Positions 44,221 to 56,200 of a stretch of 64,000 bases of DNA are shown one piece after another. Each line of letters opens with the position of its first letter. The first letter of the stretch is position 1. Below the pieces are notes generated by a model. It did not search any database, was not told where the DNA came from, and saw only the letters and a list, made by a program, of their open reading frames with translations. The stretch comes from Quercus robur (lineage: Eukaryota > Streptophyta > Magnoliopsida > Fagales > Fagaceae): contig NC_065538.1 in assembly GCF_932294415.1 (NCBI RefSeq), forward strand, positions 16,077,830-16,141,829. The letters are read 5' to 3'. Position numbers and translations under genes: made by a program.

Positions 44221-47200
44221 ATGGCGACGCCGCCGGTGGCTGGTGGTCCGGCAATGAACCCGGAGGGTCTAACGGCGGTGGCTCCGGCACCGGGGACAGA
44301 CATGTATGCTTCAAGGACCAGTTGTGGCTCAACACTTACCCTCTGGACCGAAACTTGGTGTTCGATTACTTTGCTCTCTCACCATTCTACGACTGGACTT
44401 GGAATAATGAGCAACTCCGCATGCACTCCATTCACCCACTCGACCTCTCTCACCTCTCGTAAGTTGCCAACTTTATGAGTTTATTTTTACTTTTTGTCCA
44501 ATTTGTAATTGTGGGCATGTGTTTGATTTGGTTGGATCTGTAGTTTTAGAAGCTTTGTTGGGGTATTTTGGCACATGGGTTTGCTTTGCTTTTTGTATTT
44601 TTTTTGAAGTTTTGAGTGTTGCCCATTTGGTTGCTGAGTAAAGGGAGCAAGAAAATGTGATAAATTTGGATACTTTGATTTGGTGGAAGTGTAGTTTAGA
44701 ATTTTGTTGCGGTTTTGATTTTGGGGTGTGTGAGGTTATGTAAGTTTTTGAGTGGTGCCCATTTGGTTGTTGAGTAAAGGGGTGAATAAAAAGTTATAAA
44801 TTTTGAATTGTTTCCTTGTTCTTCTTATGGTGTTTGATTAGGTATTTAGGATGGAATTAGGGAAAGGGGTAAAATGCAAGGGGAAATCTTTCTTTTGGAG
44901 TTTTAAGATAATGAGGCAATTTTTGAGAATATTGTTTTAAAATTTGGTTGTGAAATTCATGGACTCGGGTCTTTTTTTATTTGGAAATAGGATAATGAAC
45001 TTTGAAAGTGATGGCAAAGGTGTGAACTGCCCACGAGCTCAAGTGAGTAAAAAACACTTTGATCCATTTCATAGCTAATGTATCAAAAATCCAGAGAAAA
45101 CTTGGAGAAGAAAATATCTAGAAACTGATCTTTTGCATTAAGCTTAACCAAATGAATACAAAGCTCTGTTCCAATATTTATACAGCAAACTAACAGACTC
45201 ATGTACACGTGTAAATAGGAAATTACAATATGATACATTACCAATCACCCTTAAGGTTATACGACCTGTAGTCTTCTAGGTAGAGCTTCAACTACTGTCG
45301 TACCCCTAAAGATGGGGCGAAGATATAAATGACACCTATCTTGCTTAGCAGCTTTGAAAACTGTTGTATATTCCAAGGGCTTTAGTAAATATGTCTGCTA
45401 ATTGAAATCTTGTTGATATGTGGAAGGTTTTAATGAAACCACTTTGAATTCTTTCTCTCACAAAGTGGCAATCCACTTTAATATGCTTGGTTCTCTGATG
45501 CAGGATCATTAAGAAGTTCAGCACTATACTAGGTTTCTTGATGAATTCTTGAATAAAGATTGATGTTTAAGAATTTAGGTTAGAAAGAATGAATGTTGAC
45601 GGTTGTTTGGGGCTGAAATAGATAAACAGAGAATAACATAAATAAAACACTAGGCAATCACACCTAGGTTTTCCTAAGCAAACACTAGACGCTATATTTA
45701 TCCTTTTCTTAGTAGGACTTGGACTCTAAATAACCTATTCCTAGAATGAATAGGAATACTAATAATAATTAAATAAAAGACTTAATAATACATAAACATA
45801 AAATAAGACTCATGGGCCTTTGGTACAGCCAAAGACAGCCCATTCCAGATTTCTGGAAATTACCAAATTGCCCTTATTCTAATAGAACTTAATTAAAACT
45901 GATCCAGCAGCTTCTCAACCTAAAAGACTCAATACTAATAACTAAAATGACCTATCAAAGGTGTTAAGAGGGTCCAATGTCAAAACTAGACCACAATTCT
46001 TGAATCTTGGTATATTTAATCTTCTTTTTCCTTGAGCTCTTCCTTGTCCCCATCATTCTCTCATGAAATACTGGGTTTGCAGCTATATGTAATGCTGTCT
46101 GACTATCACGGTACAGCAAGATAGATTGTGGATGTGGAATTTGTAAGTCTCTTAATCATATCACTTCACAAGCTGTATTTGTCATTGCTCAATATTCAGC
46201 TTCAGCTGAAGATTGAAATGATTTGTTGTTTCTTTGTTCTCCATGAAACTAAAAAGTTACCAATGAAGACAAAGTACCCAGTAATAGATTTTCTTGTGTC
46301 TGGACAGCTTGCCCAGTCAGAATCAGTTTAGGCCTTAATGTGTAAAGCTGAATTTGGAATTTTTTTTTCTAAATAACAATAAATATTAAAAAATTTAGTT
46401 AGTTGTCACGTTTCAAAACAATGTTGAAAACTAGCATCTTGAGTGTCTAAAACTCGAGTTCCAAGATAAAACTTGAGTTTTTAAGTCTCGATTTGCAAGC
46501 GGATGGAACTGATGTGGAAAAAAATCCACGTGAAAATCGAGTTTTAAAGACTCGATTTCTATAAATTGCATAAAAACGCCGTTATAGGGCTTTAAAACGT
46601 CACTATAGGACTTAAAAACGCCACTATAGGGGAAATTTTTTTTGCATGGAATTCGAGTCTTAAAGACTCGAGATCTATGTGGCATTTTCAATCCAAATCG
46701 TCCAGCCAAACACTCGCAAAGCGAGTCTTTGGGACTCGGGTTTTAATATGGATCTCGAGTTTCTAAAACTCGAGATGCTATTTTCTTTAAAACTTTGAAA
46801 CGTTGCCTAACTTACTACATACTTGCCCATCACACTGCTACTCTGCCCATTTCCTCGCTGAATTTGCATCAAAGAAGAATCCTTGTCCTGGACACTCTCT
46901 AAGGTACTGAGAACTCTAGAGGCATGTAAGTGGGGTAGCCTAGGCTTATCCATGAACTGATTCAACCTGTGAACACTATAATTCAGATCAGGTCTGGTTA
47001 GAGTGAGATATAGCAATTTACCAACAATTCTTCTATACATGGAAGGATCCTTAAGTAGTTCACCTTCATACTAATTACTTAGAGAGTTTACAGTTTTGTT
47101 ACATTGGAGTCTTCAATTTTTTGGATCTAAATGCACCTGCTTCTACTATGAGCTCTAGTGTATATTTTCTTTGACACAATGAAATCCCTTTTGAAGATCT

Positions 47201-50200
47201 AGCCACCTCCAATCCAATAAAGTACTTTAAGGAACCAAGACACACTCCCCTTTTTCGCTATCATCATGGTGAAGAGAGGCCTGGCTACCTCAAATTAATT
47301 AGATAATTTTTCATACAACTTTTTCTTGCTTTGATCAGTATGGGGTGGGATTCGCAGTTTTTTCATTGAATTTAAGCTTTTCAATTGGTGGTTGAGGAAG
47401 GAGGAAATTTTTTCTCCTTATGTATTTTTGAACTGGGCAAACACTTCATGAAGTTAGTATTCATGGGCAAGAATGCAGCATCATGGCTGATGAAGAATAT
47501 AGAACACACTGTGGTTGGAATCAATCCCAAATAGTTTTTTACGCATAGTGTCTGAACTCAAAGTTGGTGGGCGTCAAAGGTCTATCATAATCCCTAGAGG
47601 CAAAGCACAAAATGTTTGGAAGGTCTTTGGGCTTGAACTGAGGAAGATGTTGGAACCTGACCAATATGCTTTAGGTGGTTCAGGCTAGGCCAAATTTGTT
47701 TCTCAGCCACAGAGGAGAATGTCAGGGTTTCATCCCTCTTAGTCTTTTGTCGAGACATTGAAGGGTCAGGTGTAGTCAAGGGATGTGATTTAGTCACGAC
47801 ATATTACAGCTAAGGATAAAGATAAGAATATGATTCAAGAGGAGTTTGTGGAGAAGAGGCAAAATCAGTCAAGGGGGTTGCTGGCGATGAATCCAAAACT
47901 TACAGGTGCTAAGGTGGGGGATATTTTGGTGGGCAAGCCTGGTACGATAGTGGTGGGAGGAGGGGATAGGAGGGAGCAGTGCATTACTGTGGATACTAAT
48001 TTAGGAGAGAAAATCCCGGTAGAAAATAGGAAACTATTCCCATTAAGTTTCAGTTCGAATTCAAAATCAAAATCAAATGTGAAGGGGAGTGATGTTAGGA
48101 GATCATGTTGGATAGGGAGTGTATTAATTGTGGAGGTTGACGAGGAAGGAAAGAGGCGGGTTTCTTGGGATAGCACTAAAGTGGGAGTAAAAAATTTTAA
48201 GTGGGTAGCACGGGCCTCTATAGAACTTGGCAAGTGTAAGTTGGGTTTGGGCCCTAACTAATTGTTAGCCCAACAGACATTTAGTACTTCCAGTTTAGGC
48301 CTAAGTACCACAAGCCCAAACTCTTTTGAGCCTGGGGAGTGCTCCAAAGATTCCGTAGGGCCTTGTTTCTCTGCCCCTAGTGTCGAGAAGGTTAGGTAGA
48401 GCCCTTTGGTGCCTTCAACGAATTCTATGGTGTCGGCACAGGTGGCTGGATGTCTTGTGATGCCACAGAAGGCACGGGTTGAGGCTGAGAAGGCTAGAAA
48501 GAGTCTCTTAGTGCCTTTGCTGAGTATTGTTTTGCCGATACAGGTGGCGTGATGCATCGTGATGCCTCAAAAGGACTGTGATGAGGCTGAGAAGGCTAGA
48601 GAGAGCCTTTTGGTGTCTTCGACGAGTGTTGTGACACCGACTCGCTAAGCCTCAGAAAGTTTGTTGTGATGCCAAGAAGGATGAAGAGAGTCCTTCGCTG
48701 TCTCCGATGAGTATAGAATCGTCGGAAAAGGTGACACATTGTCTCAAGAAGCCTTAGAAGATGGTAGAGAGTGTCATCAGCAATAGAATTTGCGCTTTTG
48801 GCTTCAAGTTGATGAATGGAGGATCGGTTTCGACAGTTCTATGGTCGTCGAACCTCATCTCGTTGCCGCAATTGGTTAGCCCTTCTTTCTATGATCTTCT
48901 TATGGGGTTGTTGAGAGCTGGTCTTTCGAGCTTGGTAGATATGGGTGGGGAGGTGAATGCAGTGTGTCATGTAGATTCTCTTAGCCTACCTTGGGTTTTC
49001 TTTTCAGCGGCAGATGCAATGGTTTTATCAGTGGGTTTTGGTGAGAGCGAGGAATTTTCAGATTGTGCTCCTCTGAAGATTATTGCGCCAAATGGGTTGA
49101 CTACTTTGGTAGAATAGGAGGGGGTTGCTGAGGTTTTGAGTCTTGAGGCTAAGTTGAATATTTCTGGATGGGTGAAGCACAGAATTCCCGGTTTCAGTAA
49201 ATTGGTTGGGCTTTCTATGAGCCGTCATGAGAAACTATGCATTGCTCTTTTACAAAGGCTGGAATCTGAGATGGAGGCAGCCAATGTGTTACATAGGGAA
49301 GTCAGTGGTAATCGAAAAGTTGTTAAATTTAAGAACAAGGTAAGAAGAGAGCTAAGAAATTTGGTCTCTTCGGTGAATTATGATGGGAGATAGAATGTTT
49401 AATTGGTGCTTCTGTCAGTAGCTGGGAGACTTTAGTTGTTATGAAGCTAAAAATGATTTCATGGAATGTTAGAGGTTTAAATGATCATCAGAAATGTTTG
49501 GTAGTGAAAATTTTGTTACAGGAGTGGAAGTGTGATGTAGTATGTTTACAAGAGACGAAGATTGCTAAGATGGATAGACAAATGGTTTGTAGTTTGTGGA
49601 GTTGTTCGTGTGTGGATTGGGTTGCTTTGGAGGTGGATTAGACTGCTGGTAGGGTATTGATTATGTGGGATAAGAGGGCTTTGGTAAAGATGGAGGCCAT
49701 GATTGGTTCTTTCTCAGTATCTGTTGAGTGGCAAGGGGTGGTAGATGGTTTTATATGGGCATGCTTAGGGGTTTATGGCCCAAATGATAACAATGAGAGG
49801 GGACACGTGGGATGAGTTGGTCGATATTCAACAATACTGGAGGATACCGTGGTGTTGTTTTGGGGACTTTAATATTGTAGGGTTTCCAAGTGAATGTTTG
49901 GGTGGGACGCTTCTAACTCCGGCTATGGAAAGATTCTCTGAATTTATTGAGGAACTTAATTTGATTGACTTGCCGATGGAAGGAGGTAGCTATACTTGGT
50001 TTAGTGGTACAAATCAACCATCAATGTCTAGGATTGATAAAGCTTTGATCATTCATGATTGGGAGGAACACTATTCGGATGTTATTCAAAGGATTTTACC
50101 TCATCCCATTTTAGATCACAGTCCAATTCTTTTGGAGGCAGGGGGAATGGCGAGGGGGAAGAGTCCTTTCAGGTTTGAAAACATGTGGTTGAAGACAGAT

Positions 50201-53200
50201 GAGTTTGTGGATAGAGTTCAATTCTGGTGGAATCGGCATTCATTTGTAGGTACACCTAGTTTTGTGCTTGCCAAGAAATTAAAGGCATTGAAGGAGGACA
50301 TAATTCAGTGGAATTGTAGAGAGTTTGGTAATATAGATCGTCAAAAGAAACAATTGCTGGAGGAGTTGAAAATTTTAGATGCTAAGGAAGAGGAGCTTGG
50401 ATTCACTGATGGGGATAACTTTTATAGGGTAGATTTGAGGCCCCAGGTGGAGCATCTTCTCTCTTTGGAAGAAATTTCCTGGAGACAAAAATCTAGAATG
50501 TTATGTATTAAGGAAGGGGATAATAACACCAACTTCTTCCACAAGATGGCAAACTCCCATAGAAGGTATAATCATCTGAGGATCTTGGAGGTGGATGGGG
50601 TGGTTTTTGAGGAGGAATCCGAGGTAACTACTTAGGTAGTACAGTTTTATAAAAATTTGTATAAGGAGTCTGAGGGGTGGAGGCCTTTTGTGGAGGGTAT
50701 GTAATTTGGTTGTATTGGGGATATGGGGAGGGTTTGGCTTGAAAAGAAGTTTGAGAGAGAGGAGATTTTTCAAGTTGTAAGAGACTTGGAAGGGGACAAA
50801 GCTCCAAGTTCGGATGGGTTTATTATGGCTTTTTATCATCATTGTTGGAGAGTAGTGGAGAAAGACGTCTTAGCAGTCTTTAAAGAGTTTTTTCAACATT
50901 GTAAGTTTGGAAAATCTCTTAATGCTACTTTCATTACTTTAATTCCAAAAAAGAATGATGCCTCTAATATTAGAGATTTTCAGCCTATTAGTTTGGTGGG
51001 GAGTGCGTATAAAATCTTGGCTAAGGTTTTGGCAAATTGTTTGAGAATGGTTTTAGATCAGTTGATCTTTGAGACTTAGAATAGCTTTGTGGGTGGGAGA
51101 CAAATCCTTGATTTGGTTCTTATTGCGAATGAATGTATTGATAGTTGAGTGAAGAGTCGGATTCTTGGGGTCATATGTAAACTTGATATTGAGAAAGCCT
51201 ACGATCATGTGAATTGGGAGGCTCTTCTAGATTTGTTGAATAGAATGGGATTTGGGGTGAAGTGGTGTAAGTGGATTCACACTTGTATATCCACAGTTCA
51301 GCTATTTGTTTTGATTAATGGGTCTCTAGCTGATTTTTTTGGTAGCTCAAGGGGTTTAAGACAAGGAGATCCGCTATCTCCTATGCTTTTTTTGATTATG
51401 GGAGGTCTTCAGTAGGATGTTGAGAAGAGTGGAGGGAGTTGGCTTATTCCATGGTTTTAAAGCTGAGGGTAGGAGGGGTAGTGGGGAATGTGTTTCACAT
51501 CTATTATTTGCAGATGATACTAGTCTATTTTGTGATGAAGATGCGGAGCAAATTCTTCATATTCGGTTGTTGTTACTTTATTTTTAAGCTATGATAGGTT
51601 TGAAGGTCAATGTGCAGAAGAGTGAAATGTTTCTAATAGGGGAGGTAGATGATGTGCATGCTTTGGTTGAAATTTTGGGCTGCAGAGTTGGAACTTTTGC
51701 CTATATCTTATCTTGGCATGCCATTGGGGGCTTTGCATAACTCTCCTTCAATTTGGAATCTTATCTTGGAAAAAATTGAGCGGAAGTTGGTTGGGTGGAA
51801 GAAGTTGTATTTGTCTAAGGGGGGTAGATTGACACTACTCAAGAGTACATTATCTAGTCTTCCTACCTACTTTTATCGCTATTCACCATTTCTACTTATG
51901 TGGCTAATAGAATTGAAAAGTTGTAAATGGATTTTCTATAGGGTGATAGCAATACTCATTTGGTAGGATGGGATAAAGTTTGTGTGACTATAGCCAACGG
52001 TGTTTTAGGTATAAGGAAACTTACTACTTTCAATAAGGCCTTATTGGGGAAATGGCTGTGGCGGTTTGAGAAAGAGGAGAATCGGCTATGGAGGAGGGTG
52101 GTAGCTTCAAAGTTTGGGGAAGAGTGTGGGGGGGGAGAGGGGGGGGGGGGGGGGATGGACTTTTAAGCTAGGTAGGGCAGTTCATGAGTGTGGTTTGTGG
52201 AGAGGTATTCATATGGGTTGAGAGGATTTTAGCAAAAATGCTCAATTTGTTGTTGGATTGGGGAATAGAGTGAGATTTTGGCAAGATGGGTGGTATGGAG
52301 ATCAACCTTTCTAATTGGCTTTCCCAAGGCTGTATGGTATTGCTATTGACAGGGAGACCTCTGTAGAAGCTTCTTTGTCAAGGTAGGGGTAGAGGATAGA
52401 AGAATTTGGGATGTTCGTTTTATTCAGAAATTTAATGATTGGGAGATGGATGAAGGGCTGCATTTTCTTCGTATCTTGGGAGCCAATACTCCTTCAATGG
52501 ATGTGGGAGACCGGATGAGATGGAAGTTGAAGCCTAATGCGGATTTTGACATCCGGTCATATTATAACAAGCTGCGGGATTCTCCCTCAGTTGTCTTTCC
52601 TTGGAAAGGTATATGAAGAGTTAAGGTCCCTAGGAGTGTTTCTTTTTTCGTTTGGTGTGTAGCTTGGAATAAGATCCTAATGGGTGATAACTTGAGATTG
52701 AGGGGCTTGGATTTTTTTGGACTGGTGCATTATTTGTTGACACTATGGAGAGACGGTAGACCACTTACTTTTTCATTGTGAGATAGCTTATCGGTTGTGG
52801 AGCTTTGTTTTTATAACTTTTGGATTGTCGTGTGTCATACCTAGATCAATTCCAGATTTGCTTTTTGGTTGGTGGAATTGGTTGGGGAAGGATTCATTTC
52901 GGATATGGAATTTAGTTCCGTTGTGGATACTATGATGTCTTTGGAAGGAACGGAATTGGCGGACTTTTGAGGATTTGGATAGTTTCGGTGATTAGATGCT
53001 TGCTTCTTTTAGTGAAACTCTTTTTGATTGGTCTCGGGCTTGGAGACTCACGACTAATTATTCTCTCCCTTCTTTTCTTAGCTCTCTTTCTCTTTTGTAA
53101 TTAATTTGTTGCTTGGTTTTCTTTTATGTATTTTCTCTATTTTTTTTTTCTTCTTGTAATTTTTGGGTTTGCTCTGTGCTTTTCGTGCATAGAGTAGCCT

Positions 53201-56200
53201 TTCATACATATATCATTCTTACTTATTAAAAAAAAAAAAAAAAAAAAAAAAGATCCTTCAACTTAAATTGATCATGAAGAAAACTCTTAACTGTTTTACA
53301 GCCACCAAATTATTGCTAGCCACCAATATGACATCCACATAGAAAGGTGCCATTTTGATTCTTTGTAATCAATGAATAATCAGATTTGGACTGAGTGAAT
53401 CCCCCAAGTTAGTATGGCAGCAGTGAGTTTGGCAAACAATTTCCTGCTCGCTTGCTTCAACCCATAGAATGATTTTGTCAATCTACATGGAGAAATGCAT
53501 TGTTGACATCTAATTGAATGAGGTGCCAATTTTTAATTGCATCCAAGGCCAAAATGGTCCTCACAGTCACAAACTTAGCCACTGGTGAGAAGGTCTCAAA
53601 GTAGCCAAGGCCTTCTTGTTGGGTGAAACCCTTGGCAACAAGTCTTGTCTTATATCTTTCAATACTACCATCTGCCTTGTATTTGGTTTTGTAAACCCAC
53701 TTAGAACCTATAGGTTGTTTGTGGGGGTGGAAGGGGAGTGAGAACCCAAGTATTATTGGATTGCAAAGCTGAGATTTCAGCATCCATACCCTCTCTCCAA
53801 TGAGAAGACTGAATAGCATGATGCTAAGTTGCTGGTTCAGTTTGGGAAGAGAGAGCTACAGTAAGGGCTTTATAGGATTGGGAGAGTTTGGAGTAGGAAA
53901 GATAATGGGAGATAGGATAGGATTGAGTTTCATTTGGAGCCACAGTAGTTGGATTTGTAGCCAAGTCACAGTGGTAATCTTGGAGATATGTGGGAGCTGT
54001 GTGAGGTCTAATAGATCTTCTAAGAACAGGTTGGTCGGGTTGGGCTGATGGTTCAGGTGGATTAAAGGTTCAGGTTGTGCAGGCAATGCATGTGGTATAA
54101 ATGAGAGAATATCAGTGCTATGATTCGTATCAGGAATGGGAGCTGCAAGATCAAGATCAGAAACTGCAGGAACGTCTAAAGAAATGTCTGCAGAATTGGA
54201 TGACAGAAATGAATCCAAGGGAAAACTGAAAATATCCTGAACTGAAGGCATAGAATAGACTTTTGAAGGAGAAACATAGGACTGAGGGAGAATATGTTCA
54301 TGAAAAATAAAATCTCTAGAGACGAGTTGTATTGGTGGAAAGGTCAAGTAATTTGTAACCTTCAACACCAAAAGGGTATCCAATAAATACACAAGTGTTA
54401 GCTATAGGATCAAATTTCAGTCTATGATTAGGAAGAGTAGATGCAAGACAAAGGCAGCCAAAAACCTTTAAATGAGAGTAGGATGGGATGGTTGGAAAAG
54501 AGGTTCATAGGGACTTCTATTGTTGAGTGATGGTGAAGGACTTCTGTTGATGAGAGGCACAGAAGTAAGCTCAGTCCACCCAAAAATGAATGGGAATGTT
54601 GGACTCAAACTTGAGAGCTCTAGCTACTGCAAGAAGATGTTGGTGTTTTCTTTCCACAACAGAGTTTTGTTGTGGGGTACCAACACAGCTATATTGATGA
54701 GGGGTTCCTTAAGGAGCTAAAAAGGTTTTGAGTTCAAACTCAGGTGCATTGTCTGATCTAAGAGACTTAATTTTGCAATGAAATTGAGTTTCAACCATTG
54801 TAAAAAATGTCTAACAGAAATTTAGCGTCAAAATTATGCTTCATCAAATAAACCCATATTGTTCTAGTGCAATCATCAACAATAGTAAAGATATATCGAA
54901 AACCATCTAATGTGGGAACTGAAAAAGGACCCCAAGTATCAATATGTATCAAATCAAAAGGGAATTTGCACAAATGTTTTACATTAGGAAATGGGAGTTT
55001 GTTTCCCTTGGCCAAAGGACATATATCGCATACAAGACCAGCATTATTAACAGCATTCAACTGAGGTACAGTGAAAGATAAAAAAAACTAGATGAGACTA
55101 GGAAGGATGTCCCAACCTTGAATGCCAATGTTTATATACAGATGGCTTATTGGAAAAAGCAGAAAAGGACTAAGAAGAAACATTGGCAGAAGATTTCAAG
55201 GAGTGTGCAGGAACATTGGAAGATAAGCATGTCTTGGGCAAAGGAAATTGAAGGAGCTTTGAATGAATGTCCAAAACATATAAGCTTCCCTTTTCTTTAC
55301 CCAATCCAATTGTTTTTTTCCAATTTTTCAGGTCCTGAATGAAACATAATGTGTCCAAAAATATATGGCAACAAGACAAGGTCTTGGTCAATTTATGAAC
55401 AGAAATTAGATTGAATGAAAAAGAAGGAATGCAAAGAACATTGGTTAAAGTCAAGGTAGATGTAATTTGGATAGTCCCTATATGAGTGACTACAGCAGTT
55501 TGACCATTTGGTAGTTTAACACTAAGGTGAGAAACTGAACTGACAGTAGTGAAAAGGGACACGGAATTGACCATATGATCTATTGCACCTGTATCCAAAA
55601 TCCAATCATTAGCAGACATGAGCGAATGCTGGGAAAACATAGTAGAGAAAACTGAGTGTTCAAATTTTTTGGAATACCTGACATGGAAAGGATTATAGCC
55701 TTCAGTGGAGACTTGATTAACAAGATTGGCAGCTGTGGAAGAATTCTCAGGTTGAAAGTTACCAATTTTGGCTTGAGCATTCAGAAAGGCCATCAATTCT
55801 TGGCATGAACTCTGAGATAACCTTGGTGCTGAAAACTGCCTTGGAGATGCAAATTGTGAAGCAGCCTCATTTGATCAAGTCTGCATAGATGATACTTGAT
55901 TGACCTGTGAGGATTGCCAAGATTTTCTACCTTTGCTACAAAATCCTGGTGGATAACCATGGAGTTTGTAGTATTTGTCTACTGTGTGGTTTTCAAATTT
56001 TCAATCCACAGTGAGTGCATCCAGGTTTGTCTTTGTTTTTCAAACTTTCCAGAGGTATTAGTCTTGGAATTAGAATTCTCAAATCTGGAATTATAGTTCT
56101 CAGATTAGCTCAACAAGGCTGCAGGCTCAACTGACACAGTAGTGGTTGTAAATCCAACAGCTCTCTGTTTCTCTTCTTGATGAACAAGAGAGAAAAATTT

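Larger units (their letters stand above)
47241..53253 (+). mobile_element. LINE (plant L1-like), near full length, inserted in the copia element
   Basis: A ~6.0-kb element starting CACACTCCCC after AAGA (47237-47240) and ending in a poly-A tail followed by AAGA (about 53250-53253). The copia coding sequence is exactly continuous across it (KDLG|SLKYF), so both edges are well fixed. The target duplication is short (AAGA) or masked by the tail. It carries a gag-like ORF1 region and an ORF2 with endonuclease, reverse transcriptase and a cysteine-rich tail. Confidence 0.85.

Noticed and set aside
44202..44462. Alternative MED6 start in the conserved frame
   Set aside because: That frame opens with GTG and has no ATG; the glycine-rich translation upstream of CFKDQLW is the out-of-frame reading of the normal N-terminus, so a frameshift is the better explanation.
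47865..48233. 122-residue minus-strand frame
   Set aside because: Shadow of the LINE ORF1 region on the opposite strand; serine/phenylalanine-rich and unrecognised.
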